Positions 46,657 to 55,655 of a stretch of DNA of 64,000 bases are shown here, piece by piece; position 1 is the stretch's first letter, and the number at the start of each line of letters is the position of its first letter. This stretch comes from Acidobacteria bacterium UBA2990 (lineage in GTDB: Bacteria; Acidobacteriota; Vicinamibacteria; Vicinamibacterales; UBA8438): contig DEAE01000032.1 in NCBI GenBank assembly GCA_002347025.1, positions 62,001 to 126,000 on the forward strand, given 5' to 3'. The translations under genes were made by a program, and so were the position numbers. Under the pieces are notes generated by a model. That model ran no database searches and was not told where the DNA came from. It saw only the letters and a program-made list of their open reading frames with translations.

Positions 46657-47220
46657 ATGAAGGTACGCTGGATGATTGCGGGTGCAGCGGCTGTTCTTTT
46701 TGCGTTGTCAACCCTGCCGCTTGGTCTGCATCCATCTCATTCACACATGTCGGCTGTTGCATATGAGGGCGGTCTGGCGACGATTGCTGCTTGCGATGCA
46801 GAAGCGAAGCCTGCGGATTATGGGTTCACCCTAGAGGAGCACAATGGAAATGCCTTGGACTTTGAGACCCTGAGGGGCAAGGTTGTTCTCCTAAATTTCT
46901 GGGCTACCTGGTGCGGGCCCTGTAAGATTGAGGTGCCTTGGTTCGTTGAATTTACTGACCAATACAAGGACGATGGTTTGGTGGTTGTTGGGATGTCTGT
47001 CGACGATCCAGCCGAGAAAATTGAGTCGTTTGTTGACGACTACAATGTGAACTACCCTATGGTAATCGGCTTAGGCCGTGAAGATTTTCAGGAAGCCTAT
47101 GGGCCCATCTGGGGTGTGCCTATGACCTTTTTTATCAATCGAGAAGGAAAGGTTTGCAGAACCCACCTCGGAATAGCGACACGAGATGAGTTTGAAAAAG
47201 ATATAAAAGACTTGCTCTAG
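46657..47220 (+). CDS. TlpA/ResA-family thiol-disulfide oxidoreductase
   Basis: Periplasmic thioredoxin-fold protein of 187 residues. It has a signal peptide (about residues 1-22), a short linker, and the redox motif WATWCGPCKIEVP. The cis-Pro region is WGVPMTFFINREGKV. TlpA/ResA proteins reduce disulfides in apocytochrome c or other exported proteins; the target is not identifiable here. GGGGAGAG upstream supports the ATG at 46657. Confidence 0.9.
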   Translation: MKVRWMIAGAAAVLFALSTLPLGLHPSHSHMSAVAYEGGLATIAACDAEAKPADYGFTLEEHNGNALDFETLRGKVVLLNFWATWCGPCKIEVPWFVEFTDQYKDDGLVVVGMSVDDPAEKIESFVDDYNVNYPMVIGLGREDFQEAYGPIWGVPMTFFINREGKVCRTHLGIATRDEFEKDIKDLL

Positions 47221-47286
47221 ATAAGACTGTATTGAGATTAATGAGCCACTAGTTGTCCCAGCATTCTTCTGGAGAGGCTTGATCCG

Positions 47287-47511
47287 ATGTTGAAAGGTTT
47301 CGTCAATGCGAAGCTCTCTTGCGGATGTCGACTGTCGTTTCGCGAGGGTGTTGAAGGCAGCCCTGTTACGGTGACGATCGAGTACAAATCCCCCACCTGT
47401 GTTCTCTCTTTGCATGTCCAGGGGCTGCCGGTATATGACTACCGGGAAGCGCTGAGGCCCTCCACCCGAACCGCTGCTATCGCAGGAGAAGGCTACGAGG
47501 AAGAAGGCTAG
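47287..47511 (+). CDS. Small hypothetical protein
   Basis: Protein of 74 residues with two strand-like segments and cysteines in SCGCRLSFREG and SPTCVLSLHV. GGAGAGG lies about ten bases upstream of the ATG at 47287, which supports translation. No family recognised. It lies 66 bases after the TlpA-like gene on the same strand. Confidence 0.45.
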   Translation: MLKGFVNAKLSCGCRLSFREGVEGSPVTVTIEYKSPTCVLSLHVQGLPVYDYREALRPSTRTAAIAGEGYEEEG

Positions 47512-47742
47512 CTGAGCGACTTTGTGACTGGCAAGTCTTTGCAAAGCCTTCAGACTTTTATCGAGTACCTGGTCTTGGACTCCGTTCGGTCTCGTTGAGA
47601 TTCCGCCTGTGGAAATTGTCGGAGATGTTAAGTTAAGTGCTATTTGGTTCCGTTAATAGAGGTGAGCTTGGGATAAGCAATTGGCAGTTTGTAGATTTTC
47701 CGGAACATTGCTTCTTGTTTGCTTCAGCCGAGGGTTCTTACT

Positions 47743-48045
47743 ATGAGCAAGATCTCGTCAGAATTTGAAGTGACTTGTCCATGTTGTGGTGCAGTGCAAA
47801 CCATCGATTCCAGTTTAAAGCGAGTGATCGCATATTGCGAACCCGAGAACGAGGAGAAACCAGAGCTTGATCACGCTCAGCAGATTTTGGCCAAGGACGC
47901 GGCTCGCCGTGAGGCCTTGTTTCGGCAGTCTGTAAGTGACGAAAAGACTCGTGGTGATGCGTTGTCCAAACGTTTCGAGGAGGCACTTAAGCAGGCACAG
48001 CAGGAACCTGTATCTAGGCCTCAGCGAGAATTTGATCTGGATTGA
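47743..48045 (+). CDS. Zinc-ribbon and coiled-coil small protein
   Basis: Protein of 100 residues. The N-terminal CPCCGAVQTIDSSL segment, with a later Cys in IAYCEPEN, suggests a zinc-ribbon-like fold. The rest is charged and helical (about residues 35-85). I have no named function for it. The ATG at 47743 fits MSKISSEFEVTCP; an in-frame start at 47719 is less likely. Confidence 0.6.
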   Translation: MSKISSEFEVTCPCCGAVQTIDSSLKRVIAYCEPENEEKPELDHAQQILAKDAARREALFRQSVSDEKTRGDALSKRFEEALKQAQQEPVSRPQREFDLD

Positions 48046-48137
48046 CCTGGTGCTGACTTGTAAAGACGGGTTGAATTGTTGAGCTGCGCTGATCCCTTTG
48101 CCGTTGTCTTACGGAAGCTGATTGCCCGCTGATGCTT

Positions 48138-48974
48138 TCACACGCGTCTGGTGCTTCCGCGGCCGACTGGGCGTGCGAATTCAATAGGCAACTCGCTCCA
48201 GTAATTTTGGTCTGAGAAGAACATCGGTTTCTTGCCAGGGAATCGTGCTGAGAAAGATTTATAGCGTGTTCGCCAGCGGCTGATTTTATGGTCTGAAGTT
48301 CGAATAGTGTGATGAGGATATTCCAGAAGCATCCGCTCTACCTTCCAGACGTTCCGGTTCGAAAATCTCCAATCGTAGCGACCCAAATCGCGTAGATCTA
48401 CTACGGCGTAGCCAGTGATTCTTCCAGTTAGATCCACATAGGGCTCGACATAACTCAGTGCCAGCGCACGGGGTGTGCGGAACCGCGGTTTGCGGCCGTG
48501 TAGGCCAGGGTCCCTTGAGCGTGCCACTGAACCCCATAGCCCAGCATGTCGATGGACGAAAATTACATGGTCAAGTTGGTCGATCGATTCGAAGCTCATC
48601 ACCGTCGGCGGATAGCCATGTTGCTCAAGGATTACAGCTGCGGTTAGGACTGCCTCTAGGCAGTGAGCCGTCTGATGTTTTATGACCCCACGAAAACTAC
48701 GCAGGGTTAACCCATTTGAGCTTGAGTTGGTGTTGTAGGGTAGAGCATTGAGGAAGCGTTGCACTGCTCTTGGAGTTCTGAAATCAGAGATGATTCGGCG
48801 CTCCCGCTGAGTAAATGCGGTCTGACCAGGAGCAATTGAACCCGCGGTTTGTCTGCTGTTGTCGTTACGCAACATTTCCGCTTTCGCGAAGGTCTCTTTT
48901 CCGTTGCTCGGATCAATCCAACCTGAAAAATATTCAACCTTCTTAATCTTATGCTTTCTTGGAGCTAGCTTCAC
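48138..48974 (-). CDS. Hypothetical protein with transglutaminase-like Cys/His pattern
   Basis: Basic protein of 278 residues. The middle part has KHQTAHCLEAVLTAA (Cys about 105) followed by the hydrophobic LDHVIFVHRH (His about 136). This order resembles the Cys-His core of papain/transglutaminase-like folds; a candidate Asp follows in the SYVEPYVDLTG region. There is no signal peptide. I know of similar uncharacterised bacterial proteins but no function. Upstream in-frame residues 1-33 are rich in Lys and may be overextended; an internal ATG at 48875 is possible. Confidence 0.65.
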   Translation of the reverse strand: MKLAPRKHKIKKVEYFSGWIDPSNGKETFAKAEMLRNDNSRQTAGSIAPGQTAFTQRERRIISDFRTPRAVQRFLNALPYNTNSSSNGLTLRSFRGVIKHQTAHCLEAVLTAAVILEQHGYPPTVMSFESIDQLDHVIFVHRHAGLWGSVARSRDPGLHGRKPRFRTPRALALSYVEPYVDLTGRITGYAVVDLRDLGRYDWRFSNRNVWKVERMLLEYPHHTIRTSDHKISRWRTRYKSFSARFPGKKPMFFSDQNYWSELPIEFARPVGRGSTRRV

Positions 48975-48998
48975 CGAAAAGGAACTAGTCCATTGGGT

Positions 48999-50027
48999 CT
49001 AGAATGCTAGGTGCTCTTGTGCAACTCCTATGATGCGCTGTTCGGCCCAGTAGCCGTCGAAACCGCTTGCAGGGCGCGAGTAGAATCCACAATGTCCACC
49101 ATAGCGAGTGATCTGGACTGTTACATGTCGGTTTGAGATCACTCTGGGGTCGTCGAATTGTTCTGGAGGAACGAATGGGTCGTCCTGAGCACTTATAACC
49201 AATGTAGGAGTCCGCACCTGCGAAATGGTTTGCAGACTGCTTGCACGGTGGTAGTAGTCATCAGCATCACGGAAGCCATGATGAGGTGCCGTGAAGTGTT
49301 CGTCAAAATCACGCACTGTTCTTACGCCGCTTAACTGGCGAAGATTGAAGCGCCCGGGCCAAAAATGAGCTTTCCGTCGCATTCGGCGCTTTAAGTTTCT
49401 AACGAAATTCCATTCGTAGAGTCGGTTCGCTCTTCGTTCTAGTGCCTCGACACATAGGCCTAGATCCATTGTAGGGGATACGGCCACGAAGGCTTGGACC
49501 TGTGGAGGGACCTTGCGGCCATAGTCACCGGCTAGTCGCAATCCGACATTTCCTCCTAGGGAGTATCCGGCGACTACGATGGCAGGGAGTCGGTCCAATT
49601 CGATGAGTTCTTTGATGACGGCCCGTGGGTCGTCTGACAGCCCAGAGTGGTACAGGCCAGCTGACAATGACTCTGTTCCGCCGCAGTTGCGCTGATTTAA
49701 CATGACCGCATTCATACCTGCTGCATAAGCTTTGTCGGCGAGGCCTCTCATGTAGTGGGCCTGACTGGAGCCCTCGAGGCCGTGAAGGCCTATGACCGTC
49801 GCGTGGCGCCGCGGCTCGAGTTGCCAATAACAGTGTGCAAGCACACGGGCATCAGGAGCGACGTCGAAATATCTGGCAATGGGCCTCGGGAGATTCGGGA
49901 GATTTCGCACGTTTCCCCAGGTGAACAGGGTCATTCTGTGTCCACCTTGAAGGCGAGGGTGAGGAGTGTAGTGAGGAAAGAGTGCAGTCATCAAGACACA
50001 AAATAGAGCGACCACAGCCGGTTCCAT
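48999..50027 (-). CDS. YheT-family alpha/beta hydrolase
   Basis: Alpha/beta-hydrolase of 342 residues similar to E. coli YheT. It has GLHGLEGSSQAHYMRGL with the oxyanion loop, NQRNCGGTESL, the nucleophile elbow GYSLGGN (Ser), an acid in SAQDDPFVPPE, and the catalytic His in RYGGHCGFY. Natural substrate unknown; relatives act on lipid or ester substrates. The N terminus contains a short hydrophobic segment, which may instead reflect an over-long start; in-frame Mets are available downstream. Confidence 0.86.
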   Translation of the reverse strand: MEPAVVALFCVLMTALFPHYTPHPRLQGGHRMTLFTWGNVRNLPNLPRPIARYFDVAPDARVLAHCYWQLEPRRHATVIGLHGLEGSSQAHYMRGLADKAYAAGMNAVMLNQRNCGGTESLSAGLYHSGLSDDPRAVIKELIELDRLPAIVVAGYSLGGNVGLRLAGDYGRKVPPQVQAFVAVSPTMDLGLCVEALERRANRLYEWNFVRNLKRRMRRKAHFWPGRFNLRQLSGVRTVRDFDEHFTAPHHGFRDADDYYHRASSLQTISQVRTPTLVISAQDDPFVPPEQFDDPRVISNRHVTVQITRYGGHCGFYSRPASGFDGYWAEQRIIGVAQEHLAF

Positions 50028-50066
50028 GACTGTCTAGTAGCCCGCTTGCACTGAGTAGGGCGAATC

Positions 50067-51605
50067 TTACTGCAAGAGGGGGTTGGTGCGAGCAGCGACT
50101 TGAGATGGGCGCCTCTGATTGAGTTCGTAAATTTTAAAAATACCAGCTCGATAAACGATTGGGAGGTCAAATGGTCGATTATCGATGAGATAGTGTAGGT
50201 CGTACTTGTCGGCCAGCAGGTGGGCTCGCTCCACGGTGAGCGCATCGAATTGCCCCAAGTCCTGTATCCGTTCAAGGACCCTTCGCGCTACCACACGCGA
50301 GTATATTGCCATGGCCGGATCTTTAACCTCTTCCAGGTACACATCTCGTTGCCCACTGACCCTGACGCTTGTTCCATGGCGCCATGCATGTGCCGGGTCG
50401 ACTAGCAGGTGGGTCTCCGGATCGGTTCTTGTTACCCAGGTCATTGCTTGAATCCAGTCGCTATCAGCTGGTCTTAATGCAATTACTGGTCGATTCGGAT
50501 GCTCCACAAATGAAACATAGCCTCCACGGATGATCGTTGTGACAGCTACGGCTGTTACCACCACATGTCTTGCAACAGTGGGTGACCACGACAAACGTCT
50601 CCAGATATTGCTTTCGGTTAGCAGCCATGCAAGGGAGGCAATAGCTATGAAATCAAGGATCCAAAAGATACGGCTGATTTGTAGCTGTACAGCCAATGCC
50701 AAGCGTAGGTTGACTAAGGGGAGAGACAAGATGAAGAGCGTCAGTAAAGCGGCGCATCCGCAAATAATCCCTGTTTCTCGGCGGGATGTCATTCCTGCGC
50801 GATAGCGGTATAGGTAGACTGCTCCGATCACGGTAGCGGTTCCAAGGTTAGCTAACCAGGCCGTCCAGGTCCAGTTGGAAGGGAAAAGATACGATTTGTG
50901 CGCAAGTACCGAGATCCAGGCATCGTCCATGACGACAAAACGGTTTCCAACCATGGCTTGGGAAAGCCATAGCAAGACTGGCGTGCCGATTAGTATCCCT
51001 AGCAACATTCCACGAGAGGAAGGTGGCTCCGCGACAACTACAGCTACGCTAAGGGCTATCAAGAACCACAGTCCCGTAGTGGGGTGGAGCATGATGGCAA
51101 TAATGGTTATTAAGAGGGCAGGCCATGAACGCCCACGCATGAATAGGGCTAGGGCGGATATACCGACTGCGAAGGCGAGCATCCTAGGATGTAAATAACC
51201 TTCTAGGGTATTGACCGCTGTAAGTGAGATCCGATGGCGTAGGGTGATAGCTAGAGTTAGTGTGGCTGCGGTGTACCAAGAGCCGTACAGTTGCCAGCCT
51301 AGTGTGGCGGTCGCTATGCCAAGAATTAGCAGTCCAAGGACAAAGAGTCCAAAAAAGGTGAAAGGCAGTGACCAGCCGGTGAACTTGGTAATCCAGCCGA
51401 TAGCATTATCAAAGAAGAAGAAAAGGTCTTGGGCTTCCAGCACCGCCGTGTCTCGAAGGAAGAGAGTCGGGTCAAGTTGCCGTAGTACGGCCGGAAGGTA
51501 AAATGACTGATCCTGAACGCCGTAGCGGTAGCCCCCGACGTTTAGGATTGCCAGAAGGCTGAAGCCTATGGCCGCTGCTACGCTGAACAGTACTCGCCGT
51601 GTCAT
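50067..51605 (-). CDS. Polytopic membrane protein of unknown function
   Basis: Protein of 512 residues with roughly 10-12 transmembrane segments, then a soluble C-terminal domain of about 130 residues (from about residue 380). The arrangement and the N-terminal loop GGYRYGVQDQSFYLPAV resemble GT-C-like or DUF6798-type membrane proteins. Such proteins are often suspected to handle lipid-linked sugars, but no catalytic signature is certain. It lies 39 bases before the YheT-like gene on the same strand and may be cotranscribed with it. Confidence 0.75.
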   Translation of the reverse strand: MTRRVLFSVAAAIGFSLLAILNVGGYRYGVQDQSFYLPAVLRQLDPTLFLRDTAVLEAQDLFFFFDNAIGWITKFTGWSLPFTFFGLFVLGLLILGIATATLGWQLYGSWYTAATLTLAITLRHRISLTAVNTLEGYLHPRMLAFAVGISALALFMRGRSWPALLITIIAIMLHPTTGLWFLIALSVAVVVAEPPSSRGMLLGILIGTPVLLWLSQAMVGNRFVVMDDAWISVLAHKSYLFPSNWTWTAWLANLGTATVIGAVYLYRYRAGMTSRRETGIICGCAALLTLFILSLPLVNLRLALAVQLQISRIFWILDFIAIASLAWLLTESNIWRRLSWSPTVARHVVVTAVAVTTIIRGGYVSFVEHPNRPVIALRPADSDWIQAMTWVTRTDPETHLLVDPAHAWRHGTSVRVSGQRDVYLEEVKDPAMAIYSRVVARRVLERIQDLGQFDALTVERAHLLADKYDLHYLIDNRPFDLPIVYRAGIFKIYELNQRRPSQVAARTNPLLQ

Positions 51606-51834
51606 CTAACGATATATCGACAACAACTGGCGGAACGATGAGCCCTAATTTGCTTGCTTGAGACAAAGAATTGAGAAGCCCTGTGCAATTTTGGGTAGAT
51701 TGGGGCCTTTGGGAAACATCTAGCCGATCCAGACCGCAAGCTTCGGGATTTGGTCACGATGATGGATTGCCTATGTCGAATCGTAGAGGATCCGAGAAGC
51801 TAGTGCGTGGGACTGGTTTCGAAAGTCCTGCCTA

Positions 51835-52323
51835 TCAATTAGAGGTCGAACCGTAGATTGGCGGCAGGTGAATGTCCTGCATTAGCAGATAGGTACTGAG
51901 CTGACCGCGGTGATGGATGAGATGACTTAACACAAGCAGGTGGATAGCTGAGATGCGGGGTAGTGAGAAAGCTTTACGTCCGCGTTGTAGAAGTGTCCAG
52001 TCGGCGATCAATTCGTCATCGGTTTTTCCAGCCAGTTGAACTCGGCCACAAGAAGCATTGATGTGAAACGAATCTTGCAATGTGGCAATAGAATCTGGAG
52101 GCAATACCTCAGACTGTTTGCCAAGGTCTGCACTGTCCTGAGTCATAATATTTTCGGTCCATCCAGCTATTTCGATGGCGTGGGCTATTAGTTGTGAGAG
52201 GCTGCGTTGTTTCGCAGTCGGTCGCCAGCTCAGGTCTGCTGAATGTGCGACGGTGATAAGGGAATCGGTGATTGCTATTTCACGGTCATACTCAGGGAGA
52301 AGAATCTCAATAAGAGGCATCAA
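51835..52323 (-). CDS. DinB-family protein
   Basis: Protein of 162 residues, predicted four-helix bundle. Likely metal-ligand histidines are in QLIAHAIEIAGW (about residue 48) and in SHLIHHRGQLSTYL (about residue 136), the standard DinB pattern. Many DinB-like proteins are thiol-dependent transferases or have unknown function. It is the second such protein in the window. Confidence 0.84.
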   Translation of the reverse strand: MMPLIEILLPEYDREIAITDSLITVAHSADLSWRPTAKQRSLSQLIAHAIEIAGWTENIMTQDSADLGKQSEVLPPDSIATLQDSFHINASCGRVQLAGKTDDELIADWTLLQRGRKAFSLPRISAIHLLVLSHLIHHRGQLSTYLLMQDIHLPPIYGSTSN

Positions 52324-52733
52324 ATTAGTAATAGCAGCAAATCATGCATTGTATACCTAGCAGAGACTTGCTGGACTGTCTGGTTCCTAGCAAGACTCGA
52401 TCGGGGAAGAGCCCGACGCGGATGGTCTGTCGTTCGCACTCGGTTCACAACGAAAGAATTTGTAACAATGCTTCAATGAGCTTGTGGGGTTTGCAGAATC
52501 GGCTATTTTGACGATTGTGCCGGGATCCCAAATTTGATGTGAATGCGGCGGTTGCGATGTTTCTGGATGTGCTTGAGACCAACTCGTCATGAAGCGGAAG
52601 TTAGTTGGATTTTGCTGATCCGGCTTTCCGAGTTTGAGCAGTGCTGCCTTGGTGGGTACAAGTGATGAAAACCTCTTGTTGCTGCGGGAATATCCGTGTG
52701 CTGTTGCTCTGATGTAACAAGTATGATCATGCG
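52324..52733. other. Intergenic region, about 410 bases
   Basis: Divergent gap between the DinB-like gene and the sodium symporter gene. Only short frames of no recognisable product are present. It should contain the promoter of the symporter/radical SAM/ATP-grasp group, but no clear -35/-10 pair was identified. Confidence 0.4.
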
Positions 52734-54164
52734 ATGTTAACAGCTGTCCTTTTGTACCTGTCGGCTCTTGTCCTGGTGGGTACGTTTCGAAGCCAGAAAA
52801 TCAAGACGGGTGATGATTTTCTAGTGGCGGGCCGAACATTGCCTGCCCGAGTTTTGGTGTTTACCCTCCTCGCTACCTGGGTAGGCTCAGGAAGCCTCTT
52901 TGGAGGGGCAGGGTTAGGTTATCGAGTTGGGTTTCCTGCATTGTGGCAGTCGGCTGGGGCGTGGGTCGGGATAGCGTTAGCCTACTTTATTGCACCTCGA
53001 GTTCGTCGAATCGCCCAGTATACGGTCCCTGATATTCTTGAGCTGCGTTATGGTCCAGGAGCCCGTTTGTTGGGCACGCTCACAACAGTGTTGGCTTACG
53101 CCACTATAGCTGCCTATCAGTTTCGCGGAGGTGGTCGATTGTTGGCCTTGATCGCTCCGATTGATCCAGATACCGGTGCCCTTATCACGATGGTGTTTTG
53201 TGTCACGTTTACCTCGCTGGCTGGGATGCTTTCCATTGCTTACCTTGACGTCGGAAATGGGATACTGATGACTTTTGGCGTCGTGATGGCCGTCTTGTTC
53301 ATGATCGGCGAGTCTGGAGGACTAGCGATGTCGCTAGCTTCGCTTCCAGTTGACCATGTCTCAGTCTTTGGCTCGCTCGGGCCAAGGGCTTCCCTTGCCT
53401 TGTTTTTCCCTACCATGTTCCTGTTGCTAGGTGAGGCGAACATGTATCAAAAGTTCTTTTCGGCCCGTGATGAGAAAGCAGCTCGTTTGGCGGTTGTCTG
53501 GTGGATTGTTGGGACGATTGTGGTTGAGACATTAATCGACTCCACTGGGATTTTGGCGACTTCACTGGAACCTGGTCTCACTGAAGTGGAGTCGGAGGAG
53601 GTCGTTATCAGGGTTGCCACTGATGTGCTGCCAGAGTTCATGGGAATCATACTGGTTTGTGGAGCTGCCGCGATCATTGTTTCAACTGCGAACAGCTTTC
53701 TGCTGACACCGTCTACGAACCTTATTCGTGATGTGTACCAACGCTTTTTTAACCCAGGCGCTACAGACCGGCAGGTGATTCTCTATACGAGGGCTATTGT
53801 TGTTGTCTTGGGCGTACTTGGTTACGTAGTCGGAGGTTTCTTTCCGACCATCCTAGCAATGGCTCTATGGGCGTATACCATGTATGGAGCCGGCATCACC
53901 CCAGCTCTGCTTGGAGCTCTACTCTGGCGTCGCGCCACTGCGCTTGGCGGTATTTCGTCGATTCTTGTTGGGATGCTTACGACACTTGTCTGGGAGATAA
54001 TTGGTTTGGTTCGGAGTGTTGATGGTTTGCCGGTATACCTATTTGGTCTTGAAACCGCCTATCCAGCGTTAGTGCTGTCAATTGGGACTCTGGTTTTCGT
54101 CAGCCTTGCGACTCCCCGGCAGAGTGACGAAGTGGTGTCGGCAGTGTGCATGAGGCAAGTTTGA
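52734..54164 (+). CDS. Sodium:solute symporter (SSS family)
   Basis: Inner-membrane transporter of 476 residues with about 13 helices. SSS features include the N-terminal GDDFLVAGRTLPARVLVFTLLATWVGSGSLFGGAGLGYRVG, the middle FRGGGRLLALI, and NSFLLTPSTNLIRDVYQRF. Substrate cannot be read; family members carry sugars, organic acids, amino acids or vitamins. The stop overlaps the next gene's probable TTG start (TTGA), so it is probably cotranslated with the radical SAM gene and may import or export a related compound (inference). Confidence 0.92.
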   Translation: MLTAVLLYLSALVLVGTFRSQKIKTGDDFLVAGRTLPARVLVFTLLATWVGSGSLFGGAGLGYRVGFPALWQSAGAWVGIALAYFIAPRVRRIAQYTVPDILELRYGPGARLLGTLTTVLAYATIAAYQFRGGGRLLALIAPIDPDTGALITMVFCVTFTSLAGMLSIAYLDVGNGILMTFGVVMAVLFMIGESGGLAMSLASLPVDHVSVFGSLGPRASLALFFPTMFLLLGEANMYQKFFSARDEKAARLAVVWWIVGTIVVETLIDSTGILATSLEPGLTEVESEEVVIRVATDVLPEFMGIILVCGAAAIIVSTANSFLLTPSTNLIRDVYQRFFNPGATDRQVILYTRAIVVVLGVLGYVVGGFFPTILAMALWAYTMYGAGITPALLGALLWRRATALGGISSILVGMLTTLVWEIIGLVRSVDGLPVYLFGLETAYPALVLSIGTLVFVSLATPRQSDEVVSAVCMRQV

Positions 54165-55573
54165 CGTTTGTGTCCCAGGGCAATGGCCCGACCCGCGTTA
54201 GTCTCGTAGCTACTTATGAGCTTGGGCGCCAGCCCTTCGGGATAGCTTCGCCTGCCGCGTGGCTCAAGGAGGCTGGGGTGGAGGTTATAACCAATGACCT
54301 GTCTCGCCAGGAGCTTCGCCCAGAAGTTCTCAACAGTGACCTCATCGCTTTTCATCTTCCGATGCACACAGCAACAAGGTTGGCTTTGCCGGTCATTCGG
54401 CGTGTACGTGCGCTTGCGCCAAGAGCTCGGCTTTGCGCATATGGGCTTTACGCTGGACTCAATGCTGCGGTTCTAAGAGATTTAGGAGTTGAGTATGTTC
54501 TTGGTGGTGAATTTGAGGGTGAGCTGGTCAAGCTTGCTTGTGGCCATGGTGGTAGAAAGACTGCTTCGAGTGCGGAAGGGATTCAGCCACGATTGAGGTT
54601 TCGGGTACCTGATCGAACAGGCCTTCCAGGACTTGAGAAATATGCATCCCTGCAAATGCCATGTGGGGACCGGAGGGTGGTTGGCTATACAGAGGCTAGT
54701 CGGGGCTGTAAGCATCGTTGCCGGCACTGTCCAATTGTGCCTATTTACGATGGGCAGTTTCGAGTGGTGCCTCGTGAAGTTGTAATCGCAGATATACGAT
54801 CTCAGGTTGAAGCAGGTGCGCAACACATTACATTTGGGGATCCGGACTTTTTTAATGGCATTGGCCATGCGATTAATCTTGTCAGAGAGGTCAACGAAGA
54901 ATTTCCTGAACTCACCTACGACGTGACAATCAAGGTTGAACACCTCAGACGTTACGAAGACAAGTTGAACATACTCAGGGATACGGGCTGTGTATTTGTG
55001 GTAAGCGCAGTTGAATCGATCGATGATGACGTTTTAATGAAGCTAGAGAAGGGACACACCGAGGCTGACTTTGAACAGGTTGTCTCGCTGTGTCGGGAAA
55101 TTGGCCTAACTCTATCTCCAACATTCATTCCGTTTACACCATGGACGACATTGCGAGATTATTTCGAATTGTTGCAGACGATAGATCGATTGGAACTTGT
55201 CGAGCAGGTCTCTCCTGTACAACTCACACTGCGGCTCTTGATACCAGAGCGCTCCCAATTACTCGATTTGATCGCGAATGATTTTGGGGCATGGCTTAGC
55301 CCTTTCGATCGTGAGCGACTCGTCTACCCTTGGCGGCATCTCGATGCACGAGTGGATCGTTTGCAAGAAGGGGTTACGGAACTGGTTGGGAAACAATTGA
55401 ACATAGCCCGGACTCAGATGTTCGAACAAATTTGGAAGCTTGCTGCCTGTGAGCTAGGGGAGTTTGGCCAGCCTAGGACTCCAGTGACACCTAGCCGAGC
55501 TACGGTAGCTTATCTCAACGAACCTTGGTATTGCTGAGCGGAACCTAATGCAGAGCAGGTGGCTCTGTTGTGA
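54161..55573 (+). CDS. CUAEP-tail radical SAM protein, probable selenoprotein (UGA readthrough)
   Basis: Radical SAM enzyme with an N-terminal cobalamin-binding-like domain (about residues 10-135) and the cluster motif CKHRCRHC (Cys 183, 187, 190). An ordinary reading ends at the UGA at 55535-55537, straight after EPWYC. Continuing through it gives Sec459 in C-U-A-E-P, then NAEQVALL and a true stop at 55571-55573. A SECIS-like hairpin follows the UGA. This tail matches the known CUAEP/CCAEP-tail radical SAM (seleno)protein family, whose reaction is unknown. I start it at a TTG at 54161 with GAGG five bases upstream and TTGA overlap with the symporter stop. GTG 54146 is the alternative. Confidence 0.9.
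55535..55570 (+). promoter_or_regulatory. Selenocysteine UGA codon and bacterial SECIS-like hairpin
   Basis: UGA at 55535-55537 is followed by a stem CAGAGC (55551-55556) / GCTCTG (55562-55567), extended by a G-U pair, with the apical loop AGGUG (55557-55561). A G is the second loop base, and 20 bases separate it from the UGA. This agrees with the published bacterial SECIS rules: a short stem, a small loop with G among its first two bases, and roughly 16-37 bases from the UGA. The hairpin is itself inside the extended coding region, as expected for bacterial SECIS elements. Confidence 0.85.
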
Positions 55574-55655
55574 GTTTTGAATCAGTAGCTTGTTGGGGGG
55601 GGCTTTCTTCGAATGCAGATGCCTCCGTTCAGTGTGTCCGCTGGTAAAGTTGTCA

